Part shown: positions 44,027 to 52,706 of the stretch, in pieces | How the letters are laid out: the number at the start of each line of letters is the position of its first letter | Position numbering within the stretch: the stretch's first letter is position 1 | NCBI RefSeq assembly: GCF_005796205.1 | Contig: NZ_VAHN01000016.1 | Location: forward strand, 16,259-80,258 | From: Pseudarthrobacter sp. NamE2 | Lineage (GTDB): Bacteria; Actinomycetota; Actinomycetes; Actinomycetales; Micrococcaceae | Length of the DNA: 64,000 nt | Direction of reading: 5' to 3' | Notes under the pieces: generated by a model | Told to the model about the DNA's origin: nothing | Databases searched by the model: none | The model's input: the letters and a program-made list of their open reading frames with translations, nothing else | Position numbers and translations under genes: made by a program

Positions 44027-45580
44027 CTACTCGGCAGCGGCAACCCCCGGTTCCTGCGGAGGGGAACCGAACCAGCCACTGGGTGCGGGCTGGACGTTCT
44101 GCCAGATGTGTTTTGCCTCGCGGTACTCGTCCAGTCCCGCGCGGCCAAGCTCGCGGCCAATGCCCGACTTCCCGAAGCCGCCCCATTCCGCCTGCGGGAC
44201 GTAGGGGTGGTAGTCGTTGATCCAGACCGTTCCGTGGCGGAGCGCGGACGCCATGCGCTGCGCCTTGGATGCATCCGAGGTCCAGACGGCGCCGGCCAGG
44301 CCGTATTCGGTGTCGTTTGCGATGGCCACCGCCTCAGCCTCGGTCCGGAATGTTTCGACGGTCAGCACCGGCCCGAAGGACTCCTCCTGCAGCACGCTCA
44401 TGCCCGTACGGCAGTTGCCCAGGACGGTGGGCGGGTAGAAGAAGCCGTCAGCGAGCGGGCCGTCGTCGGGGATGTACCCGCCGCACAGCAGTTCGGCACC
44501 TTCGGCGATTCCGGCCTGCACATATGCGTGGACCTGGTCGCGGTGCTTCGCGGAGATGAGCGGGCCGGTCTCGGCAGTGGCGTCGAACGGGCCGCCCATG
44601 CGGATCTTCTTTGCCCGTTCCACCACTTCGGCCACGAAGCGTGCGGCGATGGATTCCTCGACGACGAGCCGCGCCCCTGCCGAGCAGACCTGCCCGGAGT
44701 GCAGGAAAACGGCGGTCAGGGCGTTGTCTACGGCGGCGTCCCAGTCCGCGTCAGCGAAGACGACGTTGGGGTTCTTTCCGCCGAGCTCCAGGGCGACGCG
44801 CTTGATGGTTTCGGCGGCGGCAGCCATGATCGTTTGGCCCGTCGCCAGGCTCCCGGTCAGGGAAACGAGGTCGACGCGGGGGTCAGAACTGAGCGGTCCA
44901 CCCACCTTCGATCCCTTGCCCGTCACGAGGTTCGCGACGCCGGCGGGAACCCCGGCCTCCGCAAGGGTTTCCATCAGCAGGATGGACGTGGAGGGCGTCA
45001 GTTCGCTCGGCTTGAGCACGAAGGAGTTTCCGGTGACGAGCGCGGGCGCCACCTTCCACGCCGCCTGCAGGAGCGGATAGTTCCACGGTGCGATGAGGGC
45101 GCACACGCCGAGCGGCTCGTAGATGACGCGGCTAATGGCGTCGGGCCGTCCCGTGTCGATCACCCTGCCGGCGTCGAGGCCGGCGATCTTTCCGTAGTAG
45201 CGGAAGCAGGCGGCGATGTCGTCAATGTCGTACTCGGCCTCCACCAGGCGCTTGCCCGTATCGAGGGCCTCGGCGCGGGCGTAGTCAGCCTTGTCCCGCT
45301 CCAGCAGGTCGGCGACCCGGAGCAGGACCGCGCCGCGCTCAATATCGCTGAGCCGCCTCCACGGACCGTGGTCGAACGAGTGGCGCGCACCCGCAATCGC
45401 CCTCTTGGCGTCATCCACCGTGGAGGACGCCACGACGGCGACCTCCAGCCCGTCCGCAGGGCAGCGCACGACTGTTGTGGCGCCGTCGGACGCTTCCTGC
45501 CAGGCGCCGTCAATGTACAGGCCCTTGATCACGTCCTGGTCCCCGCCCGTGGGGCGCACGCGCTGAACGGTGGCCGTCAT
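44027..45580 (-). CDS. betB: Betaine-aldehyde dehydrogenase
   Basis: Oxidises betaine aldehyde to glycine betaine with NAD(P)+. 517 residues. Aldehyde dehydrogenase marks: APWNYPLLQAAWKVAPAL, KPSELTP, SLTGSLATGQ, ALELGGKNP with the general base Glu, and catalytic Cys in GQVCSAGARL. Start at 45580 with GCAGGAGG upstream; the longer frame to 45634 has no support. 56 bases after betA and 126 before the permease. Confidence 0.93.
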   Translation of the reverse strand: MTATVQRVRPTGGDQDVIKGLYIDGAWQEASDGATTVVRCPADGLEVAVVASSTVDDAKRAIAGARHSFDHGPWRRLSDIERGAVLLRVADLLERDKADYARAEALDTGKRLVEAEYDIDDIAACFRYYGKIAGLDAGRVIDTGRPDAISRVIYEPLGVCALIAPWNYPLLQAAWKVAPALVTGNSFVLKPSELTPSTSILLMETLAEAGVPAGVANLVTGKGSKVGGPLSSDPRVDLVSLTGSLATGQTIMAAAAETIKRVALELGGKNPNVVFADADWDAAVDNALTAVFLHSGQVCSAGARLVVEESIAARFVAEVVERAKKIRMGGPFDATAETGPLISAKHRDQVHAYVQAGIAEGAELLCGGYIPDDGPLADGFFYPPTVLGNCRTGMSVLQEESFGPVLTVETFRTEAEAVAIANDTEYGLAGAVWTSDASKAQRMASALRHGTVWINDYHPYVPQAEWGGFGKSGIGRELGRAGLDEYREAKHIWQNVQPAPSGWFGSPPQEPGVAAAE

Positions 45581-45636
45581 CGTTCCTCCTGCAGGGTGTT
45601 CTTCGCGGTCCGGGGAGTCCTTAATATCCAACATCG

Positions 45637-47349
45637 CTAGGCCTTTGCTGCCGCTGCTGCCGTGAGCGGGGCGCCGTTACGTTCCAGGGGGCTGAGGCCG
45701 TGCCGGTAGAACTCAGCGTACTGCGGCGCCAGGGGCTTCTTGCCGGCGATCAGGTCGGCGGCCTTTTCCGCCAGCATCATCACGGGGGCGTAAATGTTGC
45801 CGTTGGTGACGTAGGGCATGGCGGAGGCATCCACCACGCGCAGGCCGCTGGTGCCGTGCACGGTCATGTCCAGCGGGTTCACGACTGCCATGGGATCCGA
45901 GTCCGGGCCCATCTTCGCGGTGCAGGAGGGATGCAGCGCCGTTTCGGCGTCGCGGGCCACCCAGTCCAGGATCTCCGCATCCGTCTGCACGGCCTTGCCA
46001 GGAGAGAGCTCGCCGCCGTTGAAGGGCAGCATGGCGGACTGGCCGAGGATGTCGCGGGCAACGTGAATGGCCTCCACCCATTCGCGCCGGTCCTGGTCCG
46101 TGGAGAGGTAGTTGAAGACCATGGACGGATGCACCGTGGGATCGGTGGACTTGATCTTCAGCGTGCCCCGGGCGTCCGAGTACATGGGGCCGATGTGCAC
46201 CTGGTAGCCGTGCTTCGCATCCGCCTTCTGGCCGTCATAGCGGACGGCCACCGGGAGGAAGTGGAACATCAGGTTGGGGTACGCCACGTCCTCGTTGGAC
46301 CGGACGAAACCGCCGCCTTCGAAGTGGTTGGTGGACGCCGGACCCTTCCGGCCGAACAGCCACTGCATGCCGATCCACGGCATGCGCCAGACGTCCAGGG
46401 CCGGCTGCATGGACACCGGCTGGGTGCAGGCGTGCTGGATGTAGACCTCCAGGTGGTCCTGCAGGTTCTGGCCGACGCCGGGCAGGTTGACCACGGAGTT
46501 GATGCCCAACGAGTTCAGGTGCTGCGCATCGCCGATGCCGCTGAGCTGCAGCAGCTGCGGGGTGTTGATGGCGCCGCCGGCCAGGATCACCTCGCCCGCG
46601 TTCACCTGGTGGGTCTTGCCGTTGCGACGGTAGGTGACGCCGGTTGCCACGTTCCCCTTGAAGTTGACCTTGGTGACCAGCGCGCGGGTGAGGACGGTCA
46701 GGTTGCCCCGGCCGAAGTTTGGCCGCAGGTAGGCGCGGGACGCGGAGAGCCGCTGGCCCTTGTGGACGTTGCGGTCAAAGGCGGCGAAGCCTTCCTGGCG
46801 GTAACCGTTGACGTCGTCCGTCAGCGGGTAGCCGGCTTCCTGCGCGGCGGCGAAGAACGCCTGGAACAGCGGGTTGGTGGCGGGGCCGCGTTCCAGGACC
46901 AGCGGACCGTCGTGGCCGCGGAGTTCGTCTTCGGGGTCTGCGGCGAGCGCGTTTTCCATCCGGTTGAAGTAGGGCAGGCAGTGCGCGAAGTCCCAGGTTT
47001 CCATGCCGGCGTCGGCACCCCAGCGCTCGTAGTCGAGCGGGTTTCCGCGCTGGAAGATCATGCCGTTGATGGAGCTCGAGCCGCCAAGGACCTTGCCGCG
47101 TGCGTGTGCCACCCGGCGGCCGCCCATGTAGGGCTCGGGATCCGACTGGTACCGCCAGTCGTAAAGCGGATTGCCGCTGGGGAAGGTCAGCGCGGCGGGC
47201 ATCTGGATAAAGAGGTCCCACGGATAGTCGCTGCGTCCGGCCTCAAGGACCAGGACGCTGCTGTTGCCTCCGTCGCTCAGCCGGTCGGCCAGCACGGAAC
47301 CCGCGCTGCCGCCGCCGACGATGACGTAGTCGTAAGTGGTTGTGGTCAT
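45637..47349 (-). CDS. betA: Choline dehydrogenase (GMC oxidoreductase)
   Basis: FAD-dependent oxidation of choline to betaine aldehyde, probably at the membrane. 570 residues. N-terminal FAD loop [21 protein letters not shown] signature 1 around [13 protein letters not shown]; signature 2 around [15 protein letters not shown]; catalytic His in the C-terminal HPSCTAKMG region and [19 protein letters not shown] at the end. AAGGAGAG precedes the ATG. First structural gene behind the operator region at 47484-47536. Confidence 0.94.
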   Translation of the reverse strand: MTTTTYDYVIVGGGSAGSVLADRLSDGGNSSVLVLEAGRSDYPWDLFIQMPAALTFPSGNPLYDWRYQSDPEPYMGGRRVAHARGKVLGGSSSINGMIFQRGNPLDYERWGADAGMETWDFAHCLPYFNRMENALAADPEDELRGHDGPLVLERGPATNPLFQAFFAAAQEAGYPLTDDVNGYRQEGFAAFDRNVHKGQRLSASRAYLRPNFGRGNLTVLTRALVTKVNFKGNVATGVTYRRNGKTHQVNAGEVILAGGAINTPQLLQLSGIGDAQHLNSLGINSVVNLPGVGQNLQDHLEVYIQHACTQPVSMQPALDVWRMPWIGMQWLFGRKGPASTNHFEGGGFVRSNEDVAYPNLMFHFLPVAVRYDGQKADAKHGYQVHIGPMYSDARGTLKIKSTDPTVHPSMVFNYLSTDQDRREWVEAIHVARDILGQSAMLPFNGGELSPGKAVQTDAEILDWVARDAETALHPSCTAKMGPDSDPMAVVNPLDMTVHGTSGLRVVDASAMPYVTNGNIYAPVMMLAEKAADLIAGKKPLAPQYAEFYRHGLSPLERNGAPLTAAAAAKA

Positions 47350-47496
47350 GCTGCAAACTCTCCTTCTACCTGGTGCCGGTCATTGGCCCAGGGCGGGTCG
47401 TCGTTCTTCCGAAAGCGAAAGGTTGACCGTGTTAGCCGGAGAATCCGCGGTATTCCCTGGTGTGGCGTAGGTCATAACCAAGGAGATTAGTGCAGC

Positions 47497-47512
47497 TTGA
47501 ACAAGTGTTCAA
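47497..47512. promoter_or_regulatory. BetI-like operator 1
   Basis: TTGAACAAGTGTTCAA: perfect seven-base arms around AG, overlapping the -35 box of the bet promoter. A TetR-type repressor bound here would block RNA polymerase. Confidence 0.8.
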
Positions 47513-47521
47513 TAGGAAAAC

Positions 47522-47536
47522 TGGACAAATGTTCAA
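47522..47536. promoter_or_regulatory. BetI-like operator 2
   Basis: TGGACAAATGTTCAA: same core as operator 1 with one arm mismatch, centred 24 bases away and just upstream of the -35 box. Tandem placement suggests cooperative binding of two repressor dimers. Confidence 0.7.
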
Positions 47537-47714
47537 AATTTACGGGCGTGAAACATCAAAGGCGCGGTGGCCTGCGGAAACGGGCGGCCGGGCGTCAAAA
47601 ATGTCGTGCTTCCGGCCGAATATGACAGCGCGTCATTGCCGGCGCACGCCGATGGGCGGCGCGGCCGGATGCGGCCACGCGGGAAGAGTCGCGGGAAAGG
47701 TGATGGAACCGCCG

Positions 47715-48308
47715 CTAGGCGGCGAAGGCGATTTCTTCGGTCCGGGCAATGCTCCGCCGGATGGATTCCTTGTCCACACCAAGGAGCGCGGTCAGCCACA
47801 TGCCGTTCTGCACAACCACGATGTCGGCCGCCCGCTCCTTGCACTGCTTGCTGGACAGCTCCGGTTTGGCATTGCCGATCAGGGCCGCAAGCCCGTCCAG
47901 GTAGCGGTCAAACGCCGCCGCGTTGATCAGGGCGAAGTCCTCGTGCGCCCGCGCGAGCGCCCACAGGTGCAGGCGCAGGGACAGGTACCGCGTGGTCAGA
48001 AGTTCCGGTCCGGCAACCCGCCGGAGGGCATTCTGGAGCTGCTCGTCAGGAGGCAGTGCGGGATCCGGTGCCACCAGCGCGAGGTCGTGTTCGTCGACGC
48101 TGTGCAGGGCGGCGCGGATCAGGCTCGATTTGTCCTCGTAGTAGTAATTCACCAGGCCGAGGGCGACGCCGGCCTCGCGCGCCACCGCACGCATGTTCAC
48201 TCCCGAAATCCCGTGGCGGGACAGCAGGTCCAGCGCGGCTTCAAGAATGCGCTGCTGCCGGTCAACCTGCTCGCCCTGTTCACGGGAGTTCACGGTGCTT
48301 GTGTCCAC
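47715..48308 (-). CDS. TetR family regulator, BetI-like
   Basis: 197 residues. N-terminal HTH: QRILEAALDLLSRHGISGVN, VAREAGVALGLVNYYYEDK; a helical ligand domain follows. Lies directly upstream of betA on the same strand with two palindromes between, the usual arrangement for a choline-responsive repressor (BetI). It lacks its own operator copy immediately upstream, so self-control is not apparent. Confidence 0.88.
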   Translation of the reverse strand: MDTSTVNSREQGEQVDRQQRILEAALDLLSRHGISGVNMRAVAREAGVALGLVNYYYEDKSSLIRAALHSVDEHDLALVAPDPALPPDEQLQNALRRVAGPELLTTRYLSLRLHLWALARAHEDFALINAAAFDRYLDGLAALIGNAKPELSSKQCKERAADIVVVQNGMWLTALLGVDKESIRRSIARTEEIAFAA

Positions 48309-48381
48309 CCGGCCAGAATATGGGGAAACCAGCTACGCTGCACCTCGGCTTGCCTGCCAGCCGGTTTATGCGACGCTGCCG

Positions 48382-48711
48382 CTAATGCGCATGACGGGCA
48401 CCGATCTCAACGATGAGCACCCCTGCGGAAATGAGCAGGATCCCGCAAGCCATGGTTGGCGTCAGCGGCTCCTCGAACAGCACACGGCTGGCGATGGCCG
48501 TCAAAGCGACGCCGCACGCCACCCAGACGCCGTACCCGACCCCCAGGGGAAGGCCCTCGGCAAGGGCGAGGCCAAGGAAACCGAAGGCGCTGGCGTAGCC
48601 GGCCACAATGGGGACCAGCCACACCTTCTTTTTCAGCCCTTCAGAGGCGCGCAAGGACATGGTGGCGGCCACTTCGGTGAGGATGGCCAGGCCGAGGAGG
48701 AACCAGGTCAT
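48382..48711 (-). CDS. SMR family efflux subunit (second of pair)
   Basis: 109 residues, four helices. The active Glu is in LAILTEVAATMSLRASEG near residue 13; GYGVWVACG and the helix 4 GILLISAGVLIVE are typical. Its start overlaps the stop of the first subunit by four bases, so the pair is made in step. Paired SMR proteins act as heterodimers expelling cations, drugs or polyamines. Confidence 0.9.
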   Translation of the reverse strand: MTWFLLGLAILTEVAATMSLRASEGLKKKVWLVPIVAGYASAFGFLGLALAEGLPLGVGYGVWVACGVALTAIASRVLFEEPLTPTMACGILLISAGVLIVEIGARHAH

Positions 48712-49055
48712 GCTTGCTCCTCCTGCTTGGCGTGGGCCTTCTGCGAACCCACTTCAACGGTGATGACGCCCGCCAGGATGAGCACCATACCGGCCCCCAT
48801 GAGCCAAGTGAGCGGCTCGTCGAAGATACTGGCCGAGAGCAGCGCGGTGGCCGTGACGCCGCCTGCTCCCCAGGCGCCGTACGCGACGCTGATGGTCATG
48901 CCCAGCCGCAGGCACACGCTCAGCAGGAAGAAGGCTGTTACGTATCCAAACACCACCACGAGGTACCAGCCAGGCGCCTCGATGGCGGCCTTGAGGGCAA
49001 GCGTGGCGCTGACCTCCGTGATGATTGCTCCAGCGAGGCACAGCCATCGCTTCAT
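48708..49055 (-). CDS. SMR family efflux subunit (first of pair)
   Basis: 115 residues, four helices; Glu in GAIITEVSATLALKAA near residue 14. It has a longer charged tail (KAHAKQEEQA) than its partner. Start overlaps the stop of the TetR gene by four bases. With 48382-48711 it resembles EbrAB/YkkCD-type pairs. Confidence 0.9.
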   Translation of the reverse strand: MKRWLCLAGAIITEVSATLALKAAIEAPGWYLVVVFGYVTAFFLLSVCLRLGMTISVAYGAWGAGGVTATALLSASIFDEPLTWLMGAGMVLILAGVITVEVGSQKAHAKQEEQA

Positions 49056-49594
49056 TGCGCGTCTCCTTCGGGAACGAGATCGAGGATGGAGGCCAGGATC
49101 AGGGCGCGCTCAGCAGGGTCCGGCGATGACACGCCGCTGGCCTGCGCCGCCCAGAAACCATCAGCCGCCAGCCGGGCAGTTGCCAGCCGGGCGCGCTGCT
49201 CCGGCGGCGTTCCGGCCGGAATATCCAGCCAGGGGTCGAGATGCCGCGCCCAGGCTTCCTGCAGTTCGGCCTTGTACGCCGAGTGGAACCACAGTGCCCA
49301 TTCGGCGCGCATGTTTTGGCCGTCGGCTGCTACCTGGATGTACGAACGGTAACGCGCAGTAACAGTGGCCCTGCCCTCCCCCAGGAGGTCCGCCATCCTC
49401 CGTTCCAGCTGGCAGGCGGCGTACTCGACCAGGGCAACCATGAGGGCGTCCCGGTTGGGGAAGTGGTACATCAGTCCCGGCTTGGTCACTCCGGCTTCGG
49501 AGGCCACGGCATCAAGGGTGATGGCAGCCCCCTGGCTGCTGGCGGCCACACGCAAACCCGCCTCAAGAATCCCCGGGCGCTGACTTTCCCTCAC
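49052..49594 (-). CDS. TetR family regulator of the SMR operon
   Basis: 180 residues. HTH: TLDAVASEAGVTKPGLMYHFPNRDAL near residues 27-52 (read as LDAVASEAGVTK and YHFPNRDAL). First gene of a three-gene operon with the two SMR subunits, each overlapping by four bases. A perfect palindrome lies just upstream of its start, so it probably represses itself and the pump until a pump substrate binds. Confidence 0.9.
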   Translation of the reverse strand: MRESQRPGILEAGLRVAASSQGAAITLDAVASEAGVTKPGLMYHFPNRDALMVALVEYAACQLERRMADLLGEGRATVTARYRSYIQVAADGQNMRAEWALWFHSAYKAELQEAWARHLDPWLDIPAGTPPEQRARLATARLAADGFWAAQASGVSSPDPAERALILASILDLVPEGDAQ

Positions 49595-49599
49595 CCTGA

Positions 49600-49625
49600 A
49601 ACTTTACCATCCGGAAGGTAAAGTT
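49600..49625. promoter_or_regulatory. Operator palindrome of the TetR-SMR operon
   Basis: AACTTTACC (49600-49608) and GGTAAAGTT (49617-49625), perfect nine-base arms with an eight-base centre ATCCGGAA. It begins five bases upstream of the TetR start codon. Confidence 0.8.
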
Positions 49626-49798
49626 CCGGCGGCCGCCAGCGAAAGGGAAAGCCGCTGCCGGAAGACCTTTCGTGACTCTCCGCGACGCCGCGTTTCGCTT
49701 TCGCGTCGTCCCGTGAACGCCTGCTACAGGACTGATTGTGGGCCTGCGGGGCGCTCCGTAATCTCAACTCAGCATCCCCCCAGCAAAAGGAAGACCCA

Positions 49799-50026
49799 AT
49801 GGCAAAACCCCAGGACAAGCGTCCGCTGAACCAGGAAAGCTCCACCCGCATGGCGGCACGAAGCTCAGCACGCAGGTCTTCAACGCGGGCCCCGCCGCCA
49901 TCGAGGCGCTGAAAGCCGCCGCCATTGACCACCAAGCAGGCCAACATCAGCGGCATCTTCGACCTGAGGGCGCTCAACGAAGTGACGGGCGAAAAGACCT
50001 CTGCAGCGGGACTCGGCAAGGAGTAA
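49799..50026 (+). pseudogene. Short broken gene of unknown family
   Basis: ATG at 49799 behind AAAGGAAG opens MAKPQDKRPLNQESSTRM, then the frame closes at 49910. Strong coding bias jumps to another frame for about 49855-49927 (GTKLSTQVFNAGPAAIEALK) and back to the first for about 49931-50026 (TKQANISGIFDLRALNEVTG, ending in GLGKE and TAA). A one-base loss near 49852 and a one-base gain near 49928-49931 would explain this. Intact, it would encode about 75 residues. Family not recognised. Bases 49626-49798 before it hold nothing I can name. Confidence 0.55.
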
Positions 50027-50036
50027 CGCGGCTGGC

Positions 50037-50137
50037 ACGCTCTCTCAGTTCCTGCAGCAAACCGGCCAACGCTCTCTCACTTTCGATCAGGAGGTGAGAG
50101 AGCGATGGGCGTTTATATGCGATAGGTGAGAGAGCGT
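50037..50137. repeat. Nested GAGAGAGCGT inverted repeats (family B element)
   Basis: Outer arms ACGCTCTCTCA (50037-50047) and TGAGAGAGCGT (50127-50137); inner arms CGCTCTCTCAC (50070-50080) and GTGAGAGAGCG (50094-50104). It fills the gap between the broken gene stop and the sugar kinase stop. The same words form the element at 18085-18188. Confidence 0.8.
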
Positions 50138-50156
50138 CGCTGGCCGCCGAACCCGC

Positions 50157-51101
50157 CTAACCCTCCACATGCCCGTTCAGCTCGGCCCGGGTCGGCGGGT
50201 TTGCGCCGGGCCGGGACACGGTGACGGCGGCGGCGCGGGCGGCGTGGGACAGGAGTTCCGCCAGGCCCTCGGCCGGGAGTTCGCGCAGGTCCTTGCGGTT
50301 CTGTGCACCGTCCAGGCCGCGGTCCACCAGCCCGGAAAGCAGCGCGGCCATGAAAGAATCGCCGGCGCCCACGGTGTCCGCCACGTCCACGCGCGGTGCC
50401 GGGACCTCGGCCTCGCCGGCGGCGGTGATGCCCCAGGGCCCCGCCGCCCCGCGCGTCACCACCACCATGGCAGGCCCCTCGGAACCGCCGAGCGCCAGCC
50501 ACTTCCGGGCCGAATCGAGCACGTCCTGTCCGGGGTACAGCCACTCGAGGTCCTCGTCGGACGCCTTCACCACGTCCGCGAGGGACACAAACTTCTCGGC
50601 CTGCCGGCGCGCGTAGTCCACATCGGTAATGATGCTCGGCCGGCAGTTGGGGTCGAAGCTGATGGTCGCGCGCGGGTGGGCGTATTCGACGGCGGCCAGG
50701 ACTTCGGTGGCGCCCGGCGCCAGCATCGTGGCGATGGAGCCGGTGTGCAGCAGCGTGGTGCCCTGCAGCATAAAGGCAAGCCGGTCCGCGATGCCGGGAA
50801 GCTGCCAGGTGAGGTCGAAGGTGTAGGAGGCGGCGCCGTCGTCGTCAATCAACGCGGTGGCCACACTCGTGGGCAGCTCATCCGGCCCCAGCGGGAGCAT
50901 GACCGAGCTGGACCGCAGGTGCGCGGCCACCGAATCCCCGTAAGCGTCCCGGCCGTAGCGGCCGATGAACTGCACGGGATGGTCCAGGCGGGCCAGGCCC
51001 ACCGCCACGTTCAGCGGGCTGCCGCCCACGTGCGCCTCGATGCCGGAAGCGCGCTGGACAACGTCAACAAGGCCTTCGCCGATAACTGTGAGCATGGTCA
51101 T
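50157..51101 (-). CDS. PfkB family carbohydrate kinase
   Basis: 314 residues. N-terminal signature VGGSPLNVAVGLARLD near residue 25 and C-terminal DTVGAGDSFMAALLSG near residue 240 with the catalytic Asp. Most like fructokinases. Phosphorylates a sugar or nucleoside with ATP. ATG at 51101 or 51095. It lies 36 bases after the alpha/beta hydrolase on the same strand, but no transporter or other sugar genes adjoin it. Confidence 0.92.
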   Translation of the reverse strand: MTMLTVIGEGLVDVVQRASGIEAHVGGSPLNVAVGLARLDHPVQFIGRYGRDAYGDSVAAHLRSSSVMLPLGPDELPTSVATALIDDDGAASYTFDLTWQLPGIADRLAFMLQGTTLLHTGSIATMLAPGATEVLAAVEYAHPRATISFDPNCRPSIITDVDYARRQAEKFVSLADVVKASDEDLEWLYPGQDVLDSARKWLALGGSEGPAMVVVTRGAAGPWGITAAGEAEVPAPRVDVADTVGAGDSFMAALLSGLVDRGLDGAQNRKDLRELPAEGLAELLSHAARAAAVTVSRPGANPPTRAELNGHVEG

Positions 51102-51137
51102 ACTCTGCCAGAAGAGGTCTGCGGGATGCAGTTTGCG

Positions 51138-51914
51138 TCAGACCACCAGTTCCAGCACCAGTTCCCGGCACTTCCGGTAGGCCGCCGTGTCCGGGTCGAT
51201 CAGCTCATAGTGATCCCCGGGCACGGTGACCAGCTGCGCGGGCACGCCGCCGGCCCGGCCGGCGTCCACATAGGAGGTGGACAAGGCAAGCGGGACGTCG
51301 TCGTCCTCCTCGGCATGCACGGCGTAGACGGGGACGTCCAGCGGCAGGGCGAACATGGGATCCGCCTCCCGGTGACGCTCCGGGAATTCCGACGACGGCC
51401 CGCCCAGCAGGTTGGCCACGGCGCCGTTGCTGAGGTTGAGCCTTTCAGCCTCAGCAAGGTTCAGGAGGCCCGACTGGCTCACCACCCCGGTAAGCCGGAC
51501 GCCGTCATTCCTGGTCCCGGCCCAGCCGGGACGCCCCGGCCTGTCCCTGCCGGCGGCCCAGACCGCGAGGTGGCCGCCGGCGGAATGCCCCAGCGCCACC
51601 ACCTTGCGCAGGTCCAGGTTATGCAAGCCCGCAAGCCCGGCAAGCTTGTCGATGCCGGCCAGGATGTCCTGGAAGGTGCCGGGCCAGCCACCGCCGTTCC
51701 CCGCCCGCCGGTACTCGAGGTTCCAGGCGGCAATGCCCTGTCCGGCCAGGTCCGTCGCGAGCGGCGCCCCCAATTCCGCGCCGTACTGCGCGCGCCAGTA
51801 GCCGCCGTGGATCACCACCACCACGCCCCTGGGTGCCGTGCCCGGGGCACTGCCGGGCAGGAACAGCTCGCCCCACTGGCTGGGGTCCTCGCCGTACTGG
51901 TAGCGGTGCCGCAT
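51138..51914 (-). CDS. Alpha/beta hydrolase (esterase/formamidase-like)
   Basis: 258 residues. Oxyanion motif VVIHGGYWRAQYG, nucleophile elbow ALGHSAGGHLAVW (Ser near 110), acid in VYAVHAEEDDDVPL and His in VPGDHYELID. This HGGxW pattern is shared with kynurenine formamidases and small-molecule esterases. No signal peptide; substrate unknown. Confidence 0.9.
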   Translation of the reverse strand: MRHRYQYGEDPSQWGELFLPGSAPGTAPRGVVVVIHGGYWRAQYGAELGAPLATDLAGQGIAAWNLEYRRAGNGGGWPGTFQDILAGIDKLAGLAGLHNLDLRKVVALGHSAGGHLAVWAAGRDRPGRPGWAGTRNDGVRLTGVVSQSGLLNLAEAERLNLSNGAVANLLGGPSSEFPERHREADPMFALPLDVPVYAVHAEEDDDVPLALSTSYVDAGRAGGVPAQLVTVPGDHYELIDPDTAAYRKCRELVLELVV

Positions 51915-51970
51915 GTGCCGAGACTACAGGGCACGTTTGAGCCCGGGCATTTGTGGGCATGCTTTCAACC

Positions 51971-52615
51971 ATGGAACCGTCTGAGTCAGTCACCAGCCAA
52001 GAGTCGACAGTTGAAGAATGGACGCGCGCGCTGGCCGAGTCCACCGGCTCGCCCGGCGGCGGCGCCGGAACCGGCGTGATGCTCTCCGTGGCGGCATCGC
52101 TGACCTCCATGGTTGCCGGGTACAGCGAGGGCGACCAGGTGGAAGCGGTCCGCGGGCGGGCACGGGCCCTCCGGAGCGAAGCGTTGCGGCTCGCGGATGA
52201 GGATGCGACGGCGTCCCGGGCCTTTGGCGCCGCCTTCCGGCTGGAGAAGGGGCCGGAGCGGGATGAGGCAATCCGGCAGGCGTCGGTGGACGCCGCGAAA
52301 TCATCCGCGGTCCTGGGCGAGCGGGCCCTCCAGGCCATCGACGACCTGGCCTGGCTGGCAGAGAACGGCAACCCGGCACTCATCGCCGATACCGTCGTCG
52401 CGTTCGGTGCGCTCCGTGCCGCAGTGGCCGGCGCCCGCACCAACGTCAGTTTCGACCTCGCGTCGCTCCGTTCCGCCGGCACCACTTTGGAGGAAGTCCG
52501 CGAACAGCACCCGGACCTGTGGGCTGCAGTGCAGCGGCTCACCTCGGCCCTCGAGCGGATTGACAGCCTGACCGCCGGAATTGATGACCGGGCCGCTCCC
52601 ACCGATAGCATCTGA
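51971..52615 (+). CDS. Cyclodeaminase/cyclohydrolase family protein
   Basis: About 214 residues, all helical, of the FTCD-C fold that in other proteins acts on formimino- or methenyl-tetrahydrofolate. The hallmark ESTGSPGGGAGTG near residue 24 is the ligand-binding Gly-rich turn. Start uncertain: ATG at 51971 is taken; a GTG at 51953 and an ATG at 51959 are alternatives. No folate or histidine-breakdown genes are near. Confidence 0.85.
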   Translation: MEPSESVTSQESTVEEWTRALAESTGSPGGGAGTGVMLSVAASLTSMVAGYSEGDQVEAVRGRARALRSEALRLADEDATASRAFGAAFRLEKGPERDEAIRQASVDAAKSSAVLGERALQAIDDLAWLAENGNPALIADTVVAFGALRAAVAGARTNVSFDLASLRSAGTTLEEVREQHPDLWAAVQRLTSALERIDSLTAGIDDRAAPTDSI

Positions 52616-52706
52616 CGGGCGGGTTTCCCCGACGTGGGTGCCGCCCGGATGGATTACCGCGTCCGCATACGGATCGGCGGGCGGGACTGACTAGAGGACA
52701 GCATTC

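Larger units (their letters stand above)
47350..47714 (-). promoter_or_regulatory. Promoter and operator region of the bet operon
   Basis: 365 bases without a gene between betA and the regulator. Reading the minus strand, TTGAAC (47507-47512) and TAATCT (47484-47489), 17 bases apart, form a good promoter. The rest shows no other feature I can support: about 130 bases of leader to betA and about 180 AT-poor bases up to the regulator stop. Confidence 0.7.

Noticed and set aside
50037..50137. CRISPR-like repeats
   Set aside because: The repeated word is short, alternates in orientation and lacks regular spacers; no cas genes are present.
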